A DNA stretch of 21,287 nt from assembly GCA_044356835.1 (NCBI GenBank), contig JBIKVK010000030.1, forward strand, positions 1 to 21,287. The letters are read 5' to 3'. Source of the stretch: SYIM01 sp044356835. GTDB lineage: Bacteria > Pseudomonadota > Gammaproteobacteria > Burkholderiales > Burkholderiaceae_E. Shown here piece after piece: positions 7,558-14,724 of the stretch. Position numbers and translations under genes: made by a program. Every line of letters starts with the position of its first letter. Position 1 is the stretch's first letter. Under the pieces are notes generated by a model. The model saw only the letters and a list, made by a program, of their open reading frames with translations. It was not told the DNA's origin and did no database searches.

Positions 7558-8786
7558 GGGAACGCCAATACGATTGCCGCATAGATCAGGCCTACGACCA
7601 TGAAGCCCGGCACCGCCCTGAAGGCGTGGTTGGGCGGCTCCCGAATTACCGCGGCCGCAGTGTAGACCCCGACGCAGACCGGTGGTGTCAGCATGCCCAG
7701 ACCGACCAGGCCCACCGTGAACACGTAGAAATGCAGGGGATCGATCTTGAGTGCGAGGCAGACTGGATAAAAGACCGGTATCGTCAGATAGAAGACCGGT
7801 ACGACCTCAAGAAAGGTCCCCAGGATCAGATAGGTGAGACCCGCCAAAAGCATGAAGGACAGGGGCCCCACGTTGTATTCGACAAAGAAGGCAATGATGG
7901 CTTGAGGCGTTTTTGTATAGGTGAGGATGATCGAGAAATAAACAGCCATGGCAATGATTGCAAAGATGGCTGTGGTGGTCTCCGCCGTCGCACGAAGCGA
8001 TCGCACCAGACCCTGCCAGGACAGTTCGCGATAGACGAATCGCCCCAGGATGACTGCATAAATGCTTGCCACCGAGGCGGACTCGGCGGGTGTCATGAAT
8101 CCGCGGTAAAGCCCACCCAGGATCAAGACAGGTAAGATCAGCGCCGGACCAGCCAGGAGCATCGCACGACTGCGCTCGGACCATTTGGCTTTGGGCGAAC
8201 GCTCCATCTTGCGGCAATACCACATGGAATAGACCAGCAGCAGCCCCATCAGGACAAACCCTGGAAAAACGCCCGCTGCAAAGGTCTTTGAAACCGGGAC
8301 GTGGGTGATCGCGCTGAAGATGATCGCGGTATTGCTGGGAGGAATCAGCGCATCGATCAGCGCGGCAGCGGCCGTCAGAACGATGACAAAGGGCTTGGGA
8401 TAACCCTTCGCAACCATGGGCGGCATCATGACCGACCCGATCGCGACGATCGATGCGAGGATTGATCCGGAGATCGCGCTAAAAATTCCGATGGCAAAGA
8501 GCAGAGCAACAGCCATCCCTCCGGGCAGATGGCCGACCATCGCCATGCCCAGATCAACCAGTCGTCGTGCCGAGCCTCCGTGCAACATGACGGCGCCCGC
8601 AAAGATGAAAATCGGGATCGCAACCAAGACCTGTTTGGTCATCGCGTCAAATGAGACTTGCATCAGCGTGTGGGCGGGCAAGCCCAGCACGTCGACCGCA
8701 ATCGCAGCCGAGCCCGCGCCAAAAACCAGAAACAGCGGGATCGACAAGGCCATCGCGACGATGGAAAGCAGGATATATCCGGTCAC
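7524..8786 (-). CDS. dctM: TRAP transporter large permease, DctM family
   Basis: This 420-aa hydrophobic protein is the Na+-coupled transport subunit of a tripartite ATP-independent periplasmic transporter. DctM hallmarks include the paired segments MVGHLPGGMAVALLFAIGIFSAISGSI and ALIPPSNTAIIFSAI near the middle of the N-terminal half, and LGLLTPPVC-like GLGMLTPPVCVGVYTAAAV in the C-terminal half. Length is typical (about 425 aa). The GTG start overlaps the DctQ stop by 4 bp (GTGA) and has GGGAGA upstream, so translation is probably coupled. It lies between DctQ and an additional permease. The substrate class of TRAP systems is carboxylates and sulfonates; the neighbouring SucCD-like ligase favours a carboxylate. 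Confidence 0.95.
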   Translation of the reverse strand: MTGYILLSIVAMALSIPLFLVFGAGSAAIAVDVLGLPAHTLMQVSFDAMTKQVLVAIPIFIFAGAVMLHGGSARRLVDLGMAMVGHLPGGMAVALLFAIGIFSAISGSILASIVAIGSVMMPPMVAKGYPKPFVIVLTAAAALIDALIPPSNTAIIFSAITHVPVSKTFAAGVFPGFVLMGLLLVYSMWYCRKMERSPKAKWSERSRAMLLAGPALILPVLILGGLYRGFMTPAESASVASIYAVILGRFVYRELSWQGLVRSLRATAETTTAIFAIIAMAVYFSIILTYTKTPQAIIAFFVEYNVGPLSFMLLAGLTYLILGTFLEVVPVFYLTIPVFYPVCLALKIDPLHFYVFTVGLVGLGMLTPPVCVGVYTAAAVIREPPNHAFRAVPGFMVVGLIYAAIVLAFPWLSVWLPRFM

Positions 8787-9304
8787 AGCTGCTCTCCCTT
8801 GGCGATCACTCGCGCACCCGCTATTTCACCAATCAGGCTCTCCAGGCAGAAATTCGCTGCGAGCAGGAAGCCGATCGGATAAGACACATACAGATACCAA
8901 AGCGGAAACTCGAGCTCGGTCGTCGAAAGCTGCCCAAGCTTGGCGTAGAACATCGTCGTTGTCACACCGAAATAGCCCATGATCAGCGTGGCCGCAAGGC
9001 AAGTCACAATCACTGCGATGCGCAGCCCGCGCAGTGACGGGCCGCTCAGAAAGTGCGGCAGCATGTCGACCGCTATATGCGAATCGCGACGCAGCAGGAT
9101 CCCCAGAACCGGGAATACCATCCAGGGCACCAGTTGCGGAGCGGTTTCTGCGAGGAACGAATAGCCCTCACCGGTGATGGCCCGAACTGCGAAGCTGAGA
9201 AACGGCAGAAGCACGACGATTGCTGCAACCAAGCAAGCGAGCGCCAGTAGCAGGCGCTCAAGCAGATCGTTGATACGCCTGTAGTGGTGATACAACCCGG
9301 TCAA
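8783..9304 (-). CDS. dctQ: TRAP transporter small permease, DctQ family
   Basis: This 173-aa four-helix membrane protein is the small subunit that assembles with DctM to form the TRAP membrane domain. Visible features are a short cytoplasmic N-terminus, hydrophobic segments around residues 16-38, 52-66, 92-112 and 135-155, and the family pattern VPWMVFPVLGILLRRDSHIAVD in the central hairpin. The start is TTG at 9304, chosen because GGAGG lies 5 nt upstream and no better ATG exists. A 165-bp gap separates it from dctP, containing a hairpin that may attenuate transcription into the membrane genes. Confidence 0.92.
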   Translation of the reverse strand: MTGLYHHYRRINDLLERLLLALACLVAAIVVLLPFLSFAVRAITGEGYSFLAETAPQLVPWMVFPVLGILLRRDSHIAVDMLPHFLSGPSLRGLRIAVIVTCLAATLIMGYFGVTTTMFYAKLGQLSTTELEFPLWYLYVSYPIGFLLAANFCLESLIGEIAGARVIAKGEQL

Positions 9305-9389
9305 GGGAGCCTCCAGGTTTGGATGAGCCAGGCCATGCTCAGGCGCAGCGTACCTTGGCTCGTGTCGTACTTCGATGCCGGAGGCGCAG

Positions 9390-9418
9390 AAAACCGCCCG
9401 CGGCGAATCCGCGAACGG
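9390..9418 (-). terminator. Attenuator-like hairpin between dctP and dctQ
   Basis: On the minus strand CCGUUCGCGG (9418-9409), loop AUUCG and CCGCGGGCGG (9403-9394) pair as a continuous 10-bp stem with two G-U pairs, followed by UUUU. It lies 52 nt after the dctP stop and about 85 nt before dctQ. Such an element commonly lowers readthrough and protects the upstream mRNA, which would give excess periplasmic binding protein over membrane subunits. The T-run is short, so partial termination is the likely outcome. Confidence 0.5.
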
Positions 9419-9469
9419 CCCGCTCCGAAAACGCGCACCGAGAAGCGTTCAGTTCAAACAGCCCGAGTC

Positions 9470-10501
9470 CTATTTGCCCGTTGAGGTGAAACGGATTGCC
9501 GCGTCGAAGATTTCCTTGGACATCATCTTCGCGAGGCCTGGCTGGGTCTGGTCACGGTCGAGCTTCTCGAAGGCCTCGAGCGCTGCACCTGAGAGGGTCG
9601 TGATCTTGCCACCGTGCTTATCGACCATTTCCTTCAGGGCTGCAGCATTGCCGGTCATCGTGCTGTCGGTCGCTTCCTTGCTGATGCGGGCACCGACTTC
9701 GAGCATGGTCTTGCGAACGTCCGGAGGCAGGCTCTCGAACCAGGTGGCATTGGCCATCAATTCGGAGTCGGCATAAACCGAGTAGGGCATCTGTGCGAAT
9801 TTCAGATGGTCCCACCACGAATAGGCCTTGACCGCCGTCGGGACGGTCGACAGCGTGTCGATCATGCCGCTTTGAAGCGCCGAGTAGACTTCCTCGGTCG
9901 ACAGCGATACCACGCTCATTTTGCGTGCAGCAAAGCCGGGCCGTTCGCTTGCAGCGAGCGAACGAGCCTTCAGGCCCCGCATCTTTTCAACGGTGCTCAT
10001 GTCGTTGTTCTTGCTGAAAGTGACATACGGCCCGACCGGCACGTAGGCCAGGTGAACGAGATTGGCCTTGCTCAGGATGCGATCACGCAGCGCTTTTCCT
10101 TCGGGCGTCTTTTCAAAGAAGCTGCGCTGGTGCTCGATGCTTTTCCAGATGCCAGGAATTTGTACGACGTTCCAGTCGCGATCGATTGCCGAAAACTGGT
10201 TATGCGTGACTACGCCGCCCAGTTCGACGGATCCGGCAGACAGCGCACCGGTAATTTGCCGGATCGTGAACAGCTGCCCGTTGGGGAAGACGTCGATCTT
10301 GATCTTGCCTTCGGCGACTTTGTTGACTTCGTTGGCGAACTTCGTCGCCATGATCGCGCTTTCGTGATCCACACCCCAATGAAAGGACAGACGGGCTGGT
10401 TTGGCTTGAGCGGATGCGTAGGAGGGGGCAAAGGCAAGGGCCACGGTCGCGAATACGGCAGCCACGAGCGCGCCGCGACGAGTAATGCATGAAGCGGTCA
10501 T
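9470..10501 (-). CDS. dctP: TRAP transporter periplasmic solute-binding protein, DctP family
   Basis: This 343-aa secreted binding protein delivers the substrate to DctQM. The signal peptide spans about residues 1-33, with ITRRG followed by a hydrophobic core and an ASAQA-type cleavage site; the RR pair leaves Tat or Sec export open. DctP traits include FPNGQL (72-77), GLKAR with the conserved ligand-binding arginine (Arg180), EVYSALQSGMID (204-215) and a mature length near 310 aa. No residue pattern identifies the ligand. AAGGAG lies 8 nt before the ATG. The gene is first in the minus-strand cluster and diverges from the carboxylase operon across a 290-bp control region. The long leader (about 165 nt from the predicted promoter) contains a GC-rich hairpin just upstream of the Shine-Dalgarno. 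Confidence 0.94.
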   Translation of the reverse strand: MTASCITRRGALVAAVFATVALAFAPSYASAQAKPARLSFHWGVDHESAIMATKFANEVNKVAEGKIKIDVFPNGQLFTIRQITGALSAGSVELGGVVTHNQFSAIDRDWNVVQIPGIWKSIEHQRSFFEKTPEGKALRDRILSKANLVHLAYVPVGPYVTFSKNNDMSTVEKMRGLKARSLAASERPGFAARKMSVVSLSTEEVYSALQSGMIDTLSTVPTAVKAYSWWDHLKFAQMPYSVYADSELMANATWFESLPPDVRKTMLEVGARISKEATDSTMTGNAAALKEMVDKHGGKITTLSGAALEAFEKLDRDQTQPGLAKMMSKEIFDAAIRFTSTGK

Positions 10502-10675
10502 CGATTTGTCTCCTTGAGCCGGCCGGTCACCGGCAACTCATGTTTTGAATTGGGTCGCGTGACGCCTCACTCACCCGCCACGTCGGCCTCCGTCAGATTC
10601 ATCCGGGCGTTGCCCAACCGAAACTGCTCGAAGCACGCCCCGCGATGGGCCGAGGCAGATTACTGCTATCGATCC

Positions 10676-10705
10676 AGTGTAGAAGGGGCTTGAAGGCCTT
10701 GTCAA
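10676..10705 (-). promoter_or_regulatory. Candidate sigma70 promoter for the dctP operon
   Basis: On the minus strand a consensus -35 TTGACA (10705-10700) and -10 TACACT (10681-10676) are separated by 18 bp. It is the best promoter in the 290-bp divergent region and faces dctP, implying a leader of about 165 nt. It overlaps the candidate promoter for the opposite strand, so the two may compete for RNA polymerase. Confidence 0.55.
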
Positions 10706-10728
10706 TCATCGCTTGCAGCACGCATCAT
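10699..10728 (+). promoter_or_regulatory. Candidate promoter for the carboxylase operon
   Basis: TTGTCA (10699-10704), an 18-bp spacer and CATCAT (10723-10728) face the carboxyltransferase gene at 10792, giving a start near 10735. The -10 matches only four of six consensus positions. The TTGTCGACAA palindrome lies just past the predicted start, an effective place for a repressor. Confidence 0.4.
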
Positions 10729-10742
10729 GTAGGCAATACATC

Positions 10743-10752
10743 TTGTCGACAA
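10743..10752. promoter_or_regulatory. Perfect palindrome TTGTCGACAA, candidate GntR/FCD operator
   Basis: TTGTCGACAA is a perfect 10-bp palindrome. FadR-subfamily (FCD) GntR regulators commonly bind short palindromes of the TTGT-NN-ACAA or TGGT-NN-ACCA kind, and a GntR/FCD gene closes the operon that starts here. It sits 40 bp before the start codon and next to the predicted transcription start. Two further inverted repeats flank it: ATGTA/TACAT on the left (arms within 10728-10742) and AATCTG/CAGATT on the right (10751-10771). Which regulator binds is inferred. Confidence 0.45.
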
Positions 10753-10791
10753 TCTGCTTTTCAGTCAGATTGGCGTTTTCCCGGAGACATC

Positions 10792-12327
10792 ATGAGCTTT
10801 GAAAAATATATCGCCGAGCATGAGCGGCGTACCGAGCATGTTCTTGCGATGGGTGGAGCAAAAAGAGTCGAGCGCCAGCATGCGCAGGGTCGGCTCGATG
10901 CCCGCAAGCGGATAGACTATCTGATGGACCCGGGCTCGTTCATCGAGATCGGGCGATTCTCGCGCAGCGAGCGTGTAGAAGACCGGGAAAACACCCCGGC
11001 TGATGGTAAGGTCTGTGGTTACGGCAGGATCGAGGGTCGCGAGGCGGCGGTCGTTTCGCACGACATTACCGTGAAGAGTGCATCGTCCAGCCCGATCAAC
11101 GTCCGCAAGATGGGCCACATGCGCAGGACCGCTCAGGCCAACGGCATGCCCCTGGTGCTGCTCAACGAGTCCTCGGGCGCCCGGATCCCAGATACGATGG
11201 GTGCAATCGGGACCGGTACCCTTGGTCAGGATCCGACCCAATTCATTCGAATGCGGGATATCCCTTACGCCTCGGCTGTACTGGGTCCGGCCTTTGGCAC
11301 TGCTTGTTGGTTCACGCAGCTCTCCGACTTTGTGGTGATGCGCAAGGATGCACAGCTGGCCATCTCGAGTCCAAAGGTCACCTCGATTGCAATCAATCAG
11401 GATATTGATCCGATGGAGTTGGCCGGTTGGAAGATGCAGTCCGAGGTCACCGGCAAGGTCGACTATGCCGTCGATACCGATGAGGAAGCGCTGGACCTGG
11501 TCAAGCGTTTCCTCTCCTACATGCCCAGTCATCATGGCGAGTTGCCACCGCGCGCTCCGGTGCCTGCCGGGGCCAACGACGCGGTGGCGAAGCTTCTGGA
11601 CATTGTTCCGGAGAGCCGCAGCAAGGTCTATGACGTGCGCAAAGTCGTTGCTGCGATATGCGATCCGGGCAGCGTCTTTCCATTAAAGGAGCGCTTTGCC
11701 AAAACCGCATTTACAGCTCTGGCCCGGATCGACGGTCGCGTTGTGGGCATTCTTGCGAGCAATCCGCTGTTCAAGGCGGGTGCCCTCGACCCCGACTCGT
11801 GCGACAAGGCCACCAGCTTTCTGGTGCTTTGTGACTCGTTCAACATCCCCATCGTCATCTTGACCGACACGCCCGGCTTTTTGATCGGTGTGGAGGGCGA
11901 GCGCCGGAAAGCGCCGGGTAAGGTGATCAACTTCATGTCGGCGTTGCAAATGTGCACGGTGCCCAAGTTCTCGATCGTCATGCGAAAAAGCTACGGGCAG
12001 GCCTACCTGAACATGGGCGGCACGCGGAATTCGGATGAGATGCTCGCCTGGTACACGGCGGACGTCGGCTTCATGGATCCCAATGTGGGCGTCAATGTCG
12101 TCTACGGCGTGCGCTATGAGGATGAGCCTGAGCGGTTCACCCAGTTGGTCGAGGAGGTGCGACGTGACAGTTCGGCCTATGATCTTGCAGGCATCTTCTC
12201 GGCCCAGGCGGTCATCGACCCGCGCGAGTCGCGGGCGTGGCTCGCCCGGTTGCTGCAAGTGCATGAACGACGTCCAACCAAGGGCATCGGCAAGCACCTG
12301 CTGGGTGGCTGGCCGACGACCTTTTGA
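10792..12327 (+). CDS. Acyl-CoA carboxylase carboxyltransferase (beta) subunit, CT2
   Basis: This 511-aa carboxyltransferase is paralogous to CT1 (1409-2965). It shares the opening VERQHAQGRLDARKRID (26-42) and the two crotonase-like halves: LLNESSGARIPD (123-134) and VLGPAFGTACW in the N-half, and LTDTPGFLIGVEGE, RKSYGQAYLNMGG and FMDPNVGVNVVYG in the C-half. DTPGF and the RKxYGxAY segment match PCC/MCC-type enzymes better than CT1 does. The start is ATG at 10792 with GGAG 5 nt upstream; the open frame extends further upstream but without a ribosome-binding site. It is followed by the biotin carrier and biotin carboxylase, so it is the natural partner in an acyl-CoA carboxylase. Substrate is unassigned; no epimerase or mutase for a methylmalonyl route is present. 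Confidence 0.92.
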   Translation: MSFEKYIAEHERRTEHVLAMGGAKRVERQHAQGRLDARKRIDYLMDPGSFIEIGRFSRSERVEDRENTPADGKVCGYGRIEGREAAVVSHDITVKSASSSPINVRKMGHMRRTAQANGMPLVLLNESSGARIPDTMGAIGTGTLGQDPTQFIRMRDIPYASAVLGPAFGTACWFTQLSDFVVMRKDAQLAISSPKVTSIAINQDIDPMELAGWKMQSEVTGKVDYAVDTDEEALDLVKRFLSYMPSHHGELPPRAPVPAGANDAVAKLLDIVPESRSKVYDVRKVVAAICDPGSVFPLKERFAKTAFTALARIDGRVVGILASNPLFKAGALDPDSCDKATSFLVLCDSFNIPIVILTDTPGFLIGVEGERRKAPGKVINFMSALQMCTVPKFSIVMRKSYGQAYLNMGGTRNSDEMLAWYTADVGFMDPNVGVNVVYGVRYEDEPERFTQLVEEVRRDSSAYDLAGIFSAQAVIDPRESRAWLARLLQVHERRPTKGIGKHLLGGWPTTF

Positions 12328-12369
12328 AGTGTTGATTGAACCGAGCGTTTTTACCTAGGAGCGAAAGTC

Positions 12370-12591
12370 ATGGCTGTTCAGTCAGTGTTGTCCGAGATCA
12401 CCGGCAAAGTTTGGAAGGTGCTTTGCCCCGTCGGTACTCAGGTGGGCGAGGAAGAGCCCATTCTGATCATCGAGTCGATGAAGATGGAGATCCCGGTGCT
12501 GGCCCCCTGTGCAGGGCGGGTCGCTTCGCTGCAAGTCGGCGAGGGCGACGATGTTTCCGAGGGCCAACAGGTTGCGACGGTCGAGTGCTGA
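12370..12591 (+). CDS. Stand-alone biotin carboxyl carrier protein (73 aa)
   Basis: This 73-aa protein is a single biotinyl/lipoyl domain carrying the canonical biotinylation motif ESMKMEI (35-41, Lys38), with the mirrored GKVWKVLCPVGTQV and GRVASLQVGEGDDV half-hairpins on either side. It lacks the Pro/Ala-rich N-terminal region of fatty-acid-synthesis AccB, and it is separate from biotin carboxylase, unlike PccA/MccA where the two are fused. Small free carriers of this kind occur beside separate BC and CT genes in some catabolic acyl-CoA carboxylases, as in the Bacillus yngHB arrangement. It has a TAGGAG ribosome-binding site, lies 42 bp after CT2 and ends 8 bp before the BC gene. It shuttles CO2 between BC and CT, possibly serving both CT paralogues. 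Confidence 0.95.
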   Translation: MAVQSVLSEITGKVWKVLCPVGTQVGEEEPILIIESMKMEIPVLAPCAGRVASLQVGEGDDVSEGQQVATVEC

Positions 12592-12599
12592 GCCGATCG

Positions 12600-13973
12600 A
12601 TGAATAAAGTTCTGATTGCCAATCGGGGTGAGATTGCCTGTCGTGTGATCCGTAGCTGTCGAGCGCTTGGATTGAAGACGGTCGCCATCCATTCGGACGC
12701 TGATGCTCAGGCCTGGCATGTCGAGTTGGCTGATGAGCGGGTTGCGCTCGGCGGGTCGGCCGCGGCGGAAAGCTATCTCCGTGTGGATACCGTCCTTGCC
12801 GCGGCGAGGGCAACGGGTGCCGATGCGATTCACCCTGGATATGGTTTTCTTTCGGAGAATGAAAACTTTGCGGTAGCCGTCGAGTCAGCGGGTTTGACCT
12901 GGGTGGGGCCGACGCCGGCCTCCATCGCCGATATGGGTGACAAGGAAAGGGCGCGACTGCTGGCCCGCGCAGCAGGGGTTCCCGTCTTGCCGGGCAGCAG
13001 CCGCTTCCGCCCGGGCGAACTTGCCGGACTGATCGAGGCCGCTGCCGAGGTCGGCTATCCCTTGCTCGTCAAGGCTGCTGCCGGGGGCGGGGGAATCGGC
13101 ATGCGCAGGGTCGATCGGCCCGAAGACCTTCAGGCGGCTGTCGAAGCCACTCAAGGTATGGCTCAGCGCGCCTTTGGCGATGGCACCATTTACCTCGAGC
13201 GCTTCATCGCGCGTGCCCGGCATGTCGAGGTGCAGGTGTTTGGCTTCGGTGACGGACGGGCTTTGCACGTGCATGAGCGTGACTGCTCGATTCAGCGCCG
13301 CTTCCAAAAGATCATCGAGGAAAGCCCTGCGCCTGGATTGTCCTCGGCTACCCTTGATGCCATGTATGAGGCGGCGGTCGCGTTGTGTCGCCAGGAGCGT
13401 TACCGTGGTGCCGGCACCATCGAGTTTGTGGTCGATGCCGACACCCACGCGTTCTATTTTCTCGAGATGAACACGCGGATTCAGGTCGAGCATCCGGTCA
13501 GCGAAATGGTGACAGGTATCGATCTGGTCGGGATGCAACTTCAGCTCGCTGCGGGCCAGAATCCTCAGGTCAGTCGGCAGGACGAAGTCAAGGTAAGAGG
13601 ACACAGCATCGAGTGCAGGCTTTATGCCGAGCGGCCGGCGAAGGGATTCTTGCCGTCGACCGGTGTTCTGACTCGCTTCGATCTGCCCGCAAATTCGCCT
13701 GGACTTCGGGTTGATGCCGGTGTGCGATCGGGCGATCGCATCACGCACTTTTACGATCCGATGATTGCCAAGCTGATCGCCCACGGCGAGCACCGCGACC
13801 AGGCGATCGACCGACTGATCGGTGCGATCGATGCCGTGCAGATCGAAGGTGTCGAGACTAATCTCGCTTTCCTTCGACGCACCTTGGCTCATCCCGCGTT
13901 TCGGGCAGGCGAGGTGAGCACCGGCTTTGTCGATCAACACAAGGCGGATTTGCTCCAGGGGGGCAAGCCATGA
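12600..13973 (+). CDS. Biotin carboxylase subunit of acyl-CoA carboxylase
   Basis: This 457-aa ATP-grasp enzyme carboxylates the carrier's biotin from bicarbonate and ATP. The start is ATG at 12600 (MNKVLIANRGEIACR), because the family begins exactly here. Motifs are HPGYGFLSEN (78-87), the ATP loop KAAAGGGGIGMR (158-169), HVEVQVFGFGDG (208-219), HERDCSIQRRFQKIIEE (225-241) and the catalytic EMNTRIQVEHPVSE (289-302). It ends without a biotinyl domain, and its length matches a free AccC-type subunit. The preceding 73-aa carrier supplies the biotin. Its stop overlaps the start of the SDR gene by 4 bp (ATGA), tying the dehydrogenase to this operon. It is unlikely to be the housekeeping accC, which is normally beside a longer accB. 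Confidence 0.95.
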   Translation: MNKVLIANRGEIACRVIRSCRALGLKTVAIHSDADAQAWHVELADERVALGGSAAAESYLRVDTVLAAARATGADAIHPGYGFLSENENFAVAVESAGLTWVGPTPASIADMGDKERARLLARAAGVPVLPGSSRFRPGELAGLIEAAAEVGYPLLVKAAAGGGGIGMRRVDRPEDLQAAVEATQGMAQRAFGDGTIYLERFIARARHVEVQVFGFGDGRALHVHERDCSIQRRFQKIIEESPAPGLSSATLDAMYEAAVALCRQERYRGAGTIEFVVDADTHAFYFLEMNTRIQVEHPVSEMVTGIDLVGMQLQLAAGQNPQVSRQDEVKVRGHSIECRLYAERPAKGFLPSTGVLTRFDLPANSPGLRVDAGVRSGDRITHFYDPMIAKLIAHGEHRDQAIDRLIGAIDAVQIEGVETNLAFLRRTLAHPAFRAGEVSTGFVDQHKADLLQGGKP

Positions 13974-14722
13974 CCGCGGGCATCATGATCGTGACGGGTG
14001 GCAGTCGTGGAATTGGTGCTGCGACGGTTCGCGCAGCCGCGCGCGCTGGTTTCGATGTCTGTATCAACTATGTCAGCGCCGAGGCCCGCGCGCATGAGCT
14101 CGTCTCAGAGATTCGTCTGCTTGGGCGGCGTGCGATCGCGGTGGCCGCAGACATGGCAATTGAAGCGGACATCGTTCAGCTGTTTGAAACGACTGACCGA
14201 GAGCTGGGCAAGGTCTCGGTGCTTGTCAACAATGCAGGCGGTGTTCCCTCAGGCCGACACCGGGTTGAAGCGATTCAGGGACCGGACCTTGATCGTGTGC
14301 TTCGCCTCAATCTGGGCGGAGTTATCCTCGCCTCGCGCGAAGCCATTCTCAGGATGTCGACTGCGCACGGTGGGACGGGCGGCGTCATCGTCAACGTCTC
14401 GTCCGCTTCGGCCCGGCTGGGCGCGCCGAACCTCTGGATGGACTACGCGGCGGCCAAGGGCGGTGTTGATGCCTTCACGCAGGGCCTCGCCATCGAGCTG
14501 GCCGAGGAAGGCATCCGCGTCAACGGCGTGCGCCCTGGGCTCATCGATACCGAAATGCATGCCGCGACCGGCATGCCTGACCGCGTGGCGCGAGCCGCGC
14601 GCCATCTGCCGATGAAGCGCGCCGGGACAGCCGAGGAAGTGGCCGACGCCATCCTCTGGCTGGCCTCGTCTGGTGCCTCCTACGTCAGCGGAGCCATCAT
14701 CGATGTTGCCGGAGCCCGCTGA
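13970..14722 (+). CDS. Short-chain dehydrogenase/reductase (SDR)
   Basis: This 250-aa classical SDR has the nucleotide-binding TGGSRGIG (9-16), NNAG (87-90), the active-site Asn (about 114), and the Ser-Tyr-Lys triad (Ser144/145, Tyr159, Lys163 in YAAAKGG). The family C-terminus PxxSYVSGAIIDVAG is also present. It reduces or oxidises a hydroxy/keto group with NAD(P)H; the sequence resembles FabG-like 3-oxoacyl reductases and sugar or acyl-CoA dehydrogenases but does not settle the substrate. The acidic position after beta-2 is absent (VCINYVSAEAR, 30-40), which leaves NADP preference open. Its ATG overlaps the BC stop, and the SMP-30 gene follows after 2 bp, so it is translationally linked to both. 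Confidence 0.92.
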   Translation: MTAGIMIVTGGSRGIGAATVRAAARAGFDVCINYVSAEARAHELVSEIRLLGRRAIAVAADMAIEADIVQLFETTDRELGKVSVLVNNAGGVPSGRHRVEAIQGPDLDRVLRLNLGGVILASREAILRMSTAHGGTGGVIVNVSSASARLGAPNLWMDYAAAKGGVDAFTQGLAIELAEEGIRVNGVRPGLIDTEMHAATGMPDRVARAARHLPMKRAGTAEEVADAILWLASSGASYVSGAIIDVAGAR

Positions 14723-14724
14723 CG

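Noticed and set aside
12336..12599. N-terminal extension of the biotin carboxylase frame
   Set aside because: It overlaps the biotin carrier gene in another frame; biotin carboxylases start at the equivalent of MNKVLIANRGE (12600).
12885..13940. Open frame of 351 codons on the minus strand
   Set aside because: It lies opposite biotin carboxylase, whose motifs cover the full stretch; its own translation has no recognisable fold.
13970..14722. SDR gene as housekeeping fabG
   Set aside because: There are no acpP, fabD or fabF neighbours; it is translationally coupled to biotin carboxylase and the SMP-30 gene, which indicates a catabolic role.
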